NCBI GenBank assembly: GCA_015680685.1
Contig: MNCI01002639.1
Coordinates: 37,836-61,493 of the forward strand
Length of the DNA stretch: 23,658 nt
Direction of reading: 5' to 3'
DNA from: Gnetum montanum
Taxonomy: Eukaryota; Streptophyta; Gnetopsida; Gnetales; Gnetaceae
Shown: positions 1 to 10,584 of the stretch, piece after piece
How positions within the stretch are numbered: position 1 is the first letter of the stretch
Layout of the letters: every line of letters starts with the position of its first letter
Notes under the pieces: generated by a model
The model's input: the letters and a program-made list of their open reading frames with translations, nothing else
The model's database searches: none
What the model was told of the DNA's origin: nothing
Program-made: the position numbers and the translations under genes

Positions 1-1080
1 GTTTTCCCTCAACTTGGAAACTCCCCCCTCTCCCCCCCAATGTGGAAACTACATGCCCGAATGTGAAAGCCACAAGAGTCAAATTTCATCACTCCATGCA
101 CTCCAACATTGACCAACCACTTTAGCAAGGATTATGAAAGGCTTAGCTTGGAGGATTTATCTTCAATGTAGAAGGTGCGCCCTTGTTACTATTTATAGTA
201 AATGAAATGGCCATGGAGGGAAGGCACTTACTATATAGGCTAACCCCCCAAATTTTTGCATCCATCTCACCTATACGAGGCAAAAAATTGTAGCAATTTG
301 ACAGCCAATTTACAGCCTTTATGCACCCAAATTACAGCCCAATCATACCCATTTTGCAGCCCCATTCATGGCCTGAAACTTATAAAAATCAACCTCAAAC
401 ACCATTTATGGGTTTAACAATTTTTTAATAGATTTTAGCAATTTTTCTCAAGGTTCTAAACTTTTTCAATCCCATATGATTAGAATTGGTTACACAATTT
501 TTACACAGTTTAGTAATTTGTTCATAATTCTACAATTGGGAATTTTCAAGCACTCAAGAGTTCTTGCAAGTTCCCACATTTGTAATCTCTTGAACCCAAC
601 ATGGACACCCTATGACCTTGTGATTTTGTAACCTCCTTTGGGATTTGTGAATTTTCAAGCTTCATTCTACACTCCTGGGATTTTCAACTCCCAATGTAGA
701 GCACTTGGGTATCTTGGATTCTTCACACTTAACCCACATAGCCAATGTTGCAGATTTGGAGTAGTAGCATAGGAGGTTTGATAACATTGGGAGTGGTAGG
801 ACATTTAGCTTATGGAGTTGACTACATCTACTTCAACAGATCCTAAACCCTTGTCTAATTGAATCCCATGCTACCCACTCAAGCACCATTTGTACACATT
901 TATCTAACTTATTCTTTATTCTTTCTCAAGAAAGTTTTAAGTTCTTGTTTTGTGTGAAAAATATATTCATTTATTTTTTGTGCATTATTCAGATCTATTA
1001 TCAGTTTTAGCATTATATTTTTATTATCTTGTTTTGCATTTTGTAAGTCATTGGGTAACCTACCGGACCATATAGGGCAC
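1..1080 (+). repeat. Probable 5' LTR remnant of element A (Tat-like)
   Basis: No gene is visible here. The stretch is AT-rich, with a run of 'ttacagcc'-like repeats near 310-358 and a weak TATA-like 'cttataaaa' near 376. I assign it to the 5' LTR and R/U5 of element A by position, because the sequence just downstream aligns with the part of the leader of element C that follows the middle LTR. The U3 hairpins seen in the other two LTRs of this family are not visible, so this part may be truncated, diverged or unrelated. No LTR boundary could be placed. Confidence 0.3.
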
Positions 1081-2060
1081 CCCAAATCTTATTTTTTTGG
1101 AGGCCTTGGGGATTTAGGGTTTAAGACAACTACACCAAATCCATTGATGTTATAGCAATTGATTTTTTCCAGTTGCAATAGTTTTCTTAACACTAGAAGG
1201 AGGGCCTCCACATGATTTCTACATCTAATCTTGTGACCATCATTAACAACATTGCCTATCATCCTAGAATTTGCAATTTGTTGCTTCAAAACCTTTGAAA
1301 CTTTACATCAAATAATGTTGCAACCTATCCCCCCTACAATCAAAGCCTAGCATGGAAGTTACAAGTGTTTATATTTTCAAGATTTTCACAATAGTTGCTA
1401 TGACTTTCAAGGCCAACATTGACATCCCACCAAAACCTTCAAAAAATCAACACTACCCCTATCCCTCTATGATCAAAACTATAGCATAGAAGTTGTAGAT
1501 GGTTGGGTGTTGGTTTTTCACAGCAATTGCTATGAATTTTTCAACCCAAAGCCAACGTTGATACCTTTTTCCTTCTTTTCTTTTTGTTACCAATTTTTTT
1601 CCAATTTCCAAAGTGGATGGTGCAACCCTTCTAGAAACCATCAAACTTCTAAAAGTCAACTTACCCCCATCTTTTCAAGTTGAGAAAATTGGTAGCCTAC
1701 CAAAACCAGTCTTAGTGGAAAAACACCAACTTTCCACTTTGATTTTCAACCTTTCCCCCATCAATGTTGGATTAAAAGATGTGAGATTTCCATCATCTCA
1801 CCCCCTTTCTTTCTCCCCCTATCATACCCAACGTAGAGGTACTTAGGAGGCCATTGTAAGAGAGGCTTAATACCAACTTTCTCAACTTTTAATTTTTTGT
1901 AAAAAGGTAAACCCCCATCACCCCCACTTACTAATTATATAAAGTGATCCATTTTTAGTTGTTTTTAGTTCCATTGACCATTTTTGAATTGCACTTATTG
2001 GGATTTACCTCTATTTGTTGCTTTTATAGCTTGTTTTAAGTCATTTTTGACAAAATAACG
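1081..2060 (+). other. Untranslated leader of element A
   Basis: Non-coding, C/T-rich in patches. Positions 1171-1213 align with 17556-17593 of element C: both read agttgc-A/T-atagtttt, then (a few bases on) agaaggagggcc. Weaker similarity extends back to about 1040 against about 17415. In both copies the leader ends at an ATG that opens the gag-protease frame (2061 and 17947). The A leader is longer than that of C, so indels have accumulated. I could not identify a primer binding site. The short open frames here do not resemble proteins. Confidence 0.4.
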
Positions 2061-5000
2061 ATGTCTCTCTAGCTGTCCACCAAGTTGCTCCTCACCTTCA
2101 CTGGTGAAGGTCCTACCCAACAAGCCATGAGGGTCTATGACCCCAAAGACCCTACTATCATTGAATGTAAGCAGTCTTTGAGGGTCAAGGGAAAAAGTCC
2201 TAATTTTGCAACAATAAATGAAGACTAATATAACTTCATTTACACTAAAATATAGGCTGGCATGTTGATTCCATGTTTGAAAGTAGAAGCTAAAAGGGAG
2301 TTCAAACTTATCCACCATAATCGTAAGGAGTGCATCCCTTCCTCCTATGAACAAATACCTTTAACTAATTTCTATGTAGGTATCCTAGTTTAATTGATTG
2401 AGATGGAGGAAGAGGATGACAAACATAGCTTTGAGGAACAACAAGAAGAGGAGGATGAATTTAGGGTGGAATCTAAACCTGAAAACATCTTGGGAGGATT
2501 ATTTCAACAAACATCCCCCAAGGTTACAACACCTTCCTCTAATGATTTTTTTTCTCCATGGGCATGGTGTTGTCATCTTCCACTTCTACCATGGTTGGTC
2601 CCACATTTATCATAGCCACTCATCAAAACCCAACAATGTCAAAATTGGCCACCTATACCCCATCTACACTATTTACCATATAGTCTCAATATGCACAACC
2701 ATCGACAATGGTTTTCATCACCACAAACCCACTAACCACCCATGTGGCATCCACCATGGATCCTGAAGCAACTTAGGGATCACACACCCCGTTTATCCCA
2801 TTTGTGCCTCAAGTATTGGCACAAACATCCTTTTACTTGTTTGGCCCATAAGCTAGGAACATGACACAACCTCTTTCTTCCATCCTACAACCCATAGTGA
2901 GGCCACAGGCCTCACAAAAAATACCACAACCTTATGTACAAACCCCATAGCCAATAGGGCCACTCTAGGGCCTAGGTCAAGCCTTCTAGATGATTCAGAC
3001 CCAATGGAGTAGTTGAAAAGGCTTAAAGCCTCTACTTCAAAAATTGTTAAGATTATGGACTTCTACTAGGATGATCCCATTAGTCCTGTGGTCCCATCTT
3101 TCACACTTCATCTTGGTGTCCCTATTCCTCAATTTAGAAAATATAATGGAGAAGGTAATCCTAATGCTCACCTTATAACCTTCAAATTTGAATGCTTACT
3201 CTTACATCCATGGCCTCATACTATCATGAGGATTTTCCCCATATCTTAAACTGTTAAAGCACTTGATTAGTACCATGCATTACCTAGGGGATCCATATCC
3301 TCTCTAGAGGACTTGATAGCCTAATTCGTTAACTATTTCAAGCATAACTTGAAGCCTAACACCACACTTGACTAACTCATAAAGGTCAAGTAGAGATTTC
3401 TAGAGCTTGTATAGAAGTTCATCTAATAGTGAAGTGGACTGTTGAATGAAATACTAGAACCTATCATTTCAGCCCACCTTTTAGCCATATTCAATGGGAT
3501 GGTAAATGACTTTAGTAAGTCCAAGCTCTACTACCTTGACCTATGGTCCCTCAACTAATCATTTTCCCAACTCAAGAATATAAAAGATGCTATAGAGGCC
3601 AGTCATGATCTAGCCTATGTAGCATATAAAATCAACATACATGGAGAGACAAAGAGAAGAGCAAACAAAACAACATGGTCATAGAAATTGTGGCCAAAGA
3701 AGCAAAGACCAAAAATCAAGAGCCAAGGACCAACCCACCCAAGGCCCCCACTAATGATTGAGGTAACCAAACATCAACCTTTGATGCCACTACATTGGCT
3801 ACAACTAGGCCAAATTTTGAGCAGAAGGATCATAGTAAGTACACTATCTTACCTCTAAAGCCATTCGAGTTGTTAGACCAACTTTTGAAAAGTGGATGTA
3901 TTCAATACAAACAGATGTTTGAAGCTTCCCAAAAGAAGCATGATAGGCTTAGTGAAATAGCCAAAGATCCCACTAGAGAAATAAAAGATGACCCATAGCT
4001 ACCTAAGTACTTTAAGATAGACCACTTCTGCCAGTATCACCAACTTCTTGGTCATGACACAGACTTCTTCCTTGTGCTGAAGGATGAAATACAAAGGATG
4101 ATAAATAGGGGAGTGCTAGTCTTACATGCTTCCAACTCGGTCCAACCATAAAATTAGTTGATGTAGGTCTACAAAGATCTGTTAAATGCTAATTATAGCC
4201 CTTACATTATTTCAACATTTAACATTAATAATAATCAGAAATCCCCAAAAGAACCATTCATGATCTAAGTACCCCTTTGTAATGAAATGGCTTTTTTTGG
4301 CTTCCACCAGTTCAAGATCCCCCTTCATCATAAGAGTACCATCATGAGTGCCTCCAAGGGATCCTTTTATCATCAGGGTTCCTTAGCCTAACACAATCCA
4401 ACTAGTCGTAGCCCAACCAACCACAGAACAACCTCTTGTGATGGCCAATGTTGTTGCCTCTTCCTTGCAACCAATGAATGATAGCCAAAAAACCTCAACT
4501 AAGCAAAAGAAGAAGCATAAACAAAAGCCCAAAAACAAGGGTGAAAAGTAGATGGAGGCATGAAAGGAAGTGGATCCACTGAAGCCCACTTCCATTTTGG
4601 CTATACCCATAACCTCCTATGCCCAACCTACTCCAACCAATAAGCCATAAGAGTACACTAATAGCTATAAAAAAAATGAAAATCCCCAAAAATAATCACA
4701 ACCTAAAGTTGAAGTTCTTATTTTTGGGTTCATAGAGAAAGTAAAGAATAACTAGGGTAACAAGCCCATGGGTAACAATAAAAACTTCCTCAACGCAATA
4801 GACCAAGTTAGGCAATCCCGCAAGCAAAATAATACAACTTTAAGCTTGTATGACTTGATCATGACTTCCACCACACATCATGAGGCGTTAGTAAAAATGG
4901 TGACATCCATCCCCATTAGTGAGGACATCCCCAATAATGAGGGATCCATCCATGTAGTGATGGTTCCTCCCTCACTAAGGGAGGAGAAGTCAACACCCTT

Positions 5001-5499
5001 GATATTTCATAACAGCAAAATCAAGGTTAATTCCCAAAATGGTGAAGTAACTTGGGCTCCTCTATTCATAACCATATATGTAGGATAGTTTAAAGAGCAT
5101 CGAGTGCATGTCGATGATGGAGCTACAACTAACATCATCCCATGCACCATTGTTGAATGCTTGGGCTTAACTAAGCAAATATAGCCTGCATCAATAACTA
5201 TCCTCAAGTCTTCAAATAGATTGAGGGTTTCCATCAAGAGGTCTATCACCTTAGACTTTGCAGTAGGAGAGTAATTCCTCATAACCACCAATTTCATGGT
5301 GGTGGAGGAAACACCAATGTTTAACCTTATCTTGGGTAGACCTTGGTTGGCTTAATTACGAGTCGTTTCCTCATCCATCCATCAAGAAATTCACCTTTCT
5401 TACAAGGGAGGTAAAATCATCATTTATGGTGATAACATGGTTCCCTTGGCTATCAACAATGTGAACATAGAGTAAGGGTTTGAAGTGGAGCTTCAAAAT
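2061..5499 (+). pseudogene. Gag-protease pseudogene of element A, 5' part (Tat-lineage Ty3/gypsy)
   Basis: Decayed retrotransposon polyprotein, disrupted by element B at 5499. The ATG at 2061 is chosen because the frame from it aligns with the C copy (17947-21758) through an acidic N-terminal part. The gag core is about 3061-3620 (DDPIS motif, HALPRG, KSKLYYL). A zinc-knuckle-like block at 4020-4110 has the pattern C..YH...GH.T..C, aligning with C, though partly mutated here. The protease active site lies at 5113-5124 (V-D-D-G-A-T-T-N), followed by an N-L-I-L-G-R-P-W-L block near 5322. Reading frame changes occur at about 2600-2990, 3661-3675 and between 4160 and 4768. Many stops stand where C has Q or W: TAA 3322 against CAA, TAG 3391 against CAG, TAG 3268 against TGG. 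No RT or integrase follows. The protein would have packaged RNA and matured the capsid; it cannot be made now. Confidence 0.85.
5495..5499. repeat. Left target-site duplication of element B (AAAAT)
   Basis: AAAAT sits directly before the TGATG start of the B element. Its partner is AAGAT at 14448-14452, one transition different. Removing the element and one copy restores the reading frame of element A with the same codon count as in element C, which makes this assignment strong for so short a sequence. Confidence 0.75.
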
Positions 5500-5525
5500 T
5501 GATGAATCATGATTCATTAGGCTCT

Positions 5526-5580
5526 GATATCGGGTACGCGATATTGTGACCTGGCTAGTGATATGGATACATGATATCGT
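5526..5580 (+). repeat. GATATC palindrome repeats in U3 of B 5' LTR
   Basis: GATATC occurs at 5526-5531 and 5573-5578, with near copies GATATT and GATATG between them. The 34-bp unit (start to start, 5526 to 5560) contains 'ctggctagt', as in the 3' LTR array. This is the usual place for transcription-factor sites in an LTR, but I recognise no specific factor. Confidence 0.7.
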
Positions 5581-5596
5581 GACTCCTGTGTGGACC

Positions 5597-5604
5597 TATA
5601 AATA
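5597..5604 (+). promoter_or_regulatory. TATA box of B 5' LTR
   Basis: TATAAATA follows the U3 repeat array and lies about 170 bases before AATAAA at 5772. The same motif occupies the same place in the 3' LTR (13721). It would have started the genomic RNA of element B. Confidence 0.75.
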
Positions 5605-5771
5605 CACATGTGGGTGCAAGGAGTCAAGAAGTCAGTAGTTTAGTTAGAAGTTAGTTTTCATTTTTAGTTCTTCTCAACCCTTTTTCCCCAGTGCATGCCC
5701 ACAGTGTGATGATTGTAATTGTACGACACCTTTATTCGAGTGTGATGTACTTGAACATGCACATGATCGAA

Positions 5772-5777
5772 AATAAA
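5772..5777 (+). terminator. Polyadenylation signal AATAAA in B 5' LTR
   Basis: AATAAA in the R region, conserved in the 3' LTR at 13896-13901, where it would have directed 3' end formation. Confidence 0.6.
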
Positions 5778-6235
5778 GATTGAGATTACTTCATCATTGT
5801 AGCATTCACTTAGTTTAATTATTTAATTTTTATTCATTTATTCCTTAATTAATACTTCTTTACCCTCAACTCCTATCTCTATTATTAAACGTGGAATGAG
5901 TATGACTTAATCACGAGCATTTAAGTGTGACTACTTAGTATCCTAGTAGCATACCTAGGATATGCGCTTGGTAATCCTAGTGGTAGTACACAAGGTCCAA
6001 GATGTGCACGGATGATTAAGGGATAGATGCTCATCACACTTAGGCTAGCTTAGACTCTCTTCACCCTTTCCCTCTTAGGTTAATCAAAGTTATTTTCCAC
6101 TACCTCTAGGAGTAGCACTAGTATAGGAAACACATCATACAGCTCACTCTGGACTAAACCATACATGACAAAGAAAATACTAGTCTAGGTGGGAAGACAA
6201 TGAACTGCGATCAATGTGTAACTATCTAGATACCN

Positions 6236-6587
6236 GTAGAGACATTGTTGTGAGTGGTGTGTGACTTAATTGAATTGAATTTNTGCTAATGCCACAACTA
6301 GTGAGGAAATTCATTGGAGAACCAATGAATCATACGATGAAGACAAAGTCTGGAGTACTCAACTTTATGTAAGAATTTCATATGTTCATGAGTATCCCAA
6401 CGATACTCAAGGATTTGTGTCAACCAAATCTGACACCTATAGTAAGGATGTGACAACCCATAGAACGAGGAGACCCAAAAGCCCTAGGACCTTCTCAATA
6501 ACTAACAAGAATCTATTAGGGGATGACTGAAAAACTTACAAAATTTAGGACAAGTTTTTCAGTTCTTTCTCTTCCTTTACTCCTTCA
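6236..6587 (+). other. Leader of element B between 5' LTR and gag
   Basis: Non-coding. It begins at an N and contains a second N at 6283. A strongly decayed primer-binding site may lie at about 6238-6255 ('attgttg' core), but the match to a tRNA-Asp type site is weak. The first plausible start codon after it is the gag ATG at 6588. Confidence 0.4.
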
Positions 6588-8557
6588 ATGTCAGATCGTG
6601 ATATGAATGACTATCTCTCAAGGGATTGGCATAGAACTAAGAATCGAGCTCATAAAGAAAATTGAGAATGCCAACATGAATAAGGACAACATCTTCTCAA
6701 CTTGCAAACTCACAACCTACTTAGTGATGATGAACCCCTGCTGGCCACTAAGAGCCTAATGCCTATACAAGAGGCCAGTCAAATATCTTATAGGCATCAC
6801 AAAGAAAGCCATCTACCCAAGCTTGATTTAAACAACTTTTCCAAGTTTGCAGGAGGCTATGATTCAGATCTGCAACAACATATACAAGCCTTCTATGATG
6901 CCTATGTATGGAATAATATTGATAATGGGTGGCAAAAACTTAAGCTCTTTCCTATGACACTCGTTGGCCAAGAAAAAGTGTGGTACAAATCCTTAAAACC
7001 AAAATCAATTCGTAGTTGATAGAACTCTTTACTGAATGATATCAAACCTATGCCAGAGTGTTGGCCTTGAGGAGACAAATCCAAGAATGTAAACAAGGGC
7101 AACATGAAACCTTGGACATGGCCTTAGAAAGATACTATGATTTATTAAGCAAATGCCTAGGCCATGGATTCTCTGAGGAAAGGCTAATGTATCACATCAT
7201 GGATGGGCTCTGTAATGAAACAAAGGAGACCCTAGGGATGTATGCTTTAGGTCAGCTATATGAGCTGCGGACCCATCAACTCCAAGAGCGTATCCAACAG
7301 GTAGCAAAAGAAGAAGGAGAAATAGCTAAATGGGAGAATGTTGAAAGTTCTCAACAGGACCAAAATCTCAACTTAGCAAGGGTCCATGATCATGAAGAGG
7401 AGAAATCAACTCACTTGAAGGAGGTGGAATCATCTTTGCCAATCCTACAATCAGTAGATGAAATTTAGATAAAGATCAATAAGATGACAGATTGGGTACA
7501 TGAAAGATGTGGAGAATATGCCAACATTATTAAAGGAAGAACCATGATGAATCAAGAAACAAGATAGGACACCATGCAATAATTAGAACAAAGGGTAGAA
7601 GATAATAGTAATAAGAACTCAACTGTCAACTTCACATATCAATGCAACATCTATCTGTATGATCACCCCAAAGGCTGCCTAGTTTTTTCACATTTACATG
7701 AGCATGGGAGAGGAATGTTACATCTAGATTTTGTATAGAAATATTAGGTTCAACCATAGTGGCAAAAGCCCCAGTCGTGGGGGAGGCCATCGCCAACCCA
7801 ACCATATCCTTTGTATTTCCCAACGCCAAATGCTTACTATGTTCAACACCTTGTTTTTCAAACCAGATCATCATCCTCTACTTCACCTCATCGTTATCAT
7901 TCTTTGGAATACTATCCACTCATACCCTCTCCGACAAGATTTTCACCTCATGTACCTTACACTTTTCCTCAACAACAATATTCTCATCCTTCACCTCCTT
8001 CTACACTACCATCAATTGTACCAGAAGGTTTTGCACCACTACACCAACCTATTAATGCTACTTGTGCTACTACTATCAATAGTAGTGGAAGTACTCAAAA
8101 GCATCCTTTCTTTAGGCATGGTCGTAGAAAGAAGTAGCATGATGTTGAACCCACTACATCTTCCAACCTAGCACAAGTTCAATGCTATGATGCATCCTTC
8201 TCCTCGAACTCAACATCTCGTGTTATCTTATCAGGGCCACTAATCAATACTCCAACAACTATGTAGCCAAATGAATATAACCATAGAGGAGGACACATTG
8301 ATCCTTGCATGCCATCTTATGGTCAAGGGTGCCATAGTAGGGTAGCTCCTTATCCCATGACCCCATCATATAACCTATCCCACTATGTCTATTATGGTCA
8401 AGTGTGTGAACCCCAATATGGATACATTTCAACCACCACATCAAAAGACACCCAGTGGTTGGGATATGATCGATCCCCAACATTTCCAACATGCATGGAT
8501 CCACACTTTCCATTTATTAATTCTTTCCATGATCAAAGGTTTAGTTATGCGGCATAA
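6588..8557 (+). pseudogene. Athila-like gag pseudogene of element B
   Basis: One broken frame of about 656 codons. The ATG at 6588 opens MSDRDMNDYLSRDWHR. Gag core features are F-x-G-G-Y near 6840, LFPMTLVGQEKVWYKSL at 6939-7001, then after one lost base near 7017 the block ETLDMALERYYDLLSKCLGH at about 7107-7166 with MDGL at 7200. The ELFT and E-x-L-x-x-A-x-E-R-(F/Y) pattern is what Athila gag proteins show. From about 7780 to the TAA at 8555-8557 the frame continues as a tail rich in Y, P, S, H and Q. About a dozen stops interrupt it, mainly TAG/TAA. I see no CCHC zinc knuckle and no protease. The capsid protein it once encoded cannot be made from this copy. Confidence 0.8.
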
Positions 8558-9984
8558 TCCCCATTCTAACAAGAAGAATTAATAAATATTTTTCCTTTTC
8601 TTCAATTTTACAATTTTTTGTTTTCTAGTTTTTCATTTTTCAACTTGTTGTTTTATCTTTTTGAGGTTAATCTCATCGGTAAATAAAATACTCATGTGAC
8701 CCGTTGGTTGAGGTGTTGTTCTATGCTATCAAGTCTAGAGTAACTAATTATTTGGACAGCGAGCCCATCACGTCCACCCAACCATTCTATTAATAAGAGG
8801 TTCTACTTTGTGTATGATGATATTCTTAACATCATTAAAACTTAAAGTAATTTTGTGCTCATTATACCTAGAGTGAAGAAGGATGGACCAAGAGGGAATG
8901 ACCAGGGTGTGACATCAAGGGGACTTGTGGATTCTCTTTGGTAACATCTATAGGAGTTACCATGCAGCCTGGGTGTACCAAGATCCTTGTAGATCTAACG
9001 AAAAATGGGAGTAAGAGTAATAAAGGCACTCACTCAAGAAAACCAATGCTATGCTAGGGGGTCCCATTGGAAAGACATGCACCTATGCCTAAAGGTAGGT
9101 GGCTTCTCTAGATTAAGCATTCAAAAAAATAAAAAAATGAATGATGAAAAGAGAGAGAGAGAGAAAAAAGGCAAGTGTGTGCCAAAGTGGATAAGAAAAA
9201 AGTGACAAAAAGATCAAGACAAGTGTGTTGCAACTTTCCAATCACTCCTCCCTTGAACAAAATGCCAAGTGATTGTATGCCTTGCTTTCATGATTCTCTT
9301 ATGGTTGTCCATCATTGGATGAAAAAAATGCAATGTTACTAATTGCAGGAATAGACTTGGTCTTGATTTTGGAGCGATGGGCTAATGACGCATTAATTAT
9401 GTCCTACACTTAGAATTCATTGTGCCCTAGGTTAGTTACCTCATGTCCCAATATCTACAATCCCTTCTAAAATTTTTCTCACCTCGTTGTCCATGTATTT
9501 GTGACTTGTGTCTTGTATAGCATTGAATTCATACCTCATCACAGTGGCATTTACATGTGTGTGTTTTGTGGATCTATTTTGGATTACATTTAAACCTTCT
9601 AGTGCCTACGGACATTTTAAGGTGTGGTTACGCAAGGGCATTATAGGTTGGAACCTACTTTAGGGAGGATCAACTTATGTGACTTTTGTAATTTGAATTT
9701 GTTGTACATCATCACATCATTTTATACCCTTTGAGCACTACATTATCAATGGTATTCTTTCCCTTATCATCCTTCCAAGTTAGCCATTCCTATGTACCAA
9801 AACATGTCCTTTGTCCTCATTGAACTTATGAATTTCATCATCAGATCCTACCCCATTATACTTTTTGTGCCTTTTGGTCTATTTAACAATACCCTGGATT
9901 GTTCACATTGACCTCAAATCCTTCATTTTTGGCCTTGAAAGTTCAAAAATTTATCAATTTTTCTAAGTACCCTATTTTGAACAG
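8558..9984 (+). other. Non-coding internal region of B where pol would be expected
   Basis: In an autonomous relative, protease, reverse transcriptase, RNase H and integrase would follow gag. I scanned for the protease D-[ST]-G, RT Y-x-D-D and integrase zinc/DDE patterns and recognised none. The stretch is AT-rich, with a (GA)7 run at 9151-9164 and A-rich tracts. A good 5' splice-donor-like sequence, AAAG|GTAGGT, lies at about 9088-9097. Confidence 0.6.
9151..9164 (+). repeat. (GA)7 microsatellite
   Basis: Seven GA units within an A/G-rich stretch of the non-coding part of element B. Confidence 0.9.
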
Positions 9985-10080
9985 GCTGCGATCTTAGGTA
10001 CCTGATATTGGATCCAACACGATATTGGGGCCGTGTTATCAGGTATGTGATATTGTGTTGACAAAAACTATATATATGGA
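9985..10080 (+). repeat. U3-like remnant inside element B
   Basis: Contains GATATT three times with 'ggtacctgatattggatcc' and 'acacgatatt', closely resembling the GATATC repeats of the B LTR U3. A TATA-like 'tatatatatgg' follows at 10069-10079. The sequence downstream does not match B's R/U5. It may be a fragment of a related LTR, or a promoter placed upstream of the 3' ORF. Confidence 0.45.
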
Positions 10081-10516
10081 CCCCCCATGCATGTCAACAT
10101 TAGTCTCAACTATTCACATGGGGGGAGTTTTTAAAATTTTCTTCCACGAATTGCGACTTGCATACCTCTTAGTCAAATAGCCATAACTCGCTTGTTATCG
10201 CTCCAATTCCCATTCCGCTTGAACCTACATAAACCCGAAGTGTGTAGCCTAGTCATGGGGGAAGGGTATACTTCAAACAATGCATAAATTTTTTGAAATT
10301 CATCATCGCCTGAAGGATACTAGAAAGGGTAATTGAGTATAAAAATAATAAACATATTGCTAAAAATAATTTTATCTCCTTACCTACATAGAGAAATTAA
10401 ATTTTGAAGTAACCTAATTGAATTGGGCCCAATACTAAAACTTTTAGGGGAAATTTTCATAAAATTAAAATTTCCTAACTCTAAATCACACGAAGTAAGA
10501 AACGAATTTACTTGAG
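10081..10516 (+). other. Non-coding stretch before the 3' ORF of B
   Basis: No open frame resembles a protein. It has C/G runs at 10080-10127 (including 'cacatggggggag') and an AT-rich second half. It ends at the candidate splice donor GAG|GTAAGA. If the U3-like segment is a promoter, this would be the leader of the 3' ORF transcript. Confidence 0.35.
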
Positions 10517-10584
10517 GTAAGAAGTAAGGTATAAATCAAATCTTGTAAGCAACCTTACTAATGGTTGGCCTCATGTGATTGCAG
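10517..10584 (+). other. Candidate 68-nt intron just before the 3' ORF
   Basis: The donor is GAG|GTAAGA at 10514-10522. A near-perfect branch motif TTACTAAT lies at 10557-10564, about 20 nt from the acceptor. The acceptor TGATTGCAG ends at 10584, and the ATG of the 3' ORF begins at the next base. An alternative donor, AAAG|GTAGGT at about 9092, would give an intron of about 1.5 kb. Splicing ahead of the 3' ORF would separate it from gag. The signals are seen; their use is inferred. Confidence 0.4.

Larger units (their letters stand above)
5500..6235 (+). repeat. 5' LTR of element B
   Basis: The start TGATGAATCATGATT matches the 3' LTR at 13561. Similarity runs through U3, TATA box, AATAAA (5772-5777) and on to 'ctatctagatacc', just before the N at 6235. 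The 3' LTR continues for about 88 more bases (14360-14447) that have no counterpart here, so the end of this copy is deleted, replaced or misassembled around the two Ns. U3 holds two GATATC-type repeat units where the 3' LTR holds about three to four. Confidence 0.85.

Noticed and set aside
6237-6255. tRNA-Asp-type primer-binding site of element B
   Set aside because: Only about half the bases match unless decay is assumed, it borders an N, and it would conflict with the LTR end fixed at 14447 unless the 5' LTR is truncated.
7632-8055. Alternative open frames overlapping B gag
   Set aside because: They are shadows of the P/Y/S-rich gag tail, whose codon frame is continuous from about 7020 to 8557.
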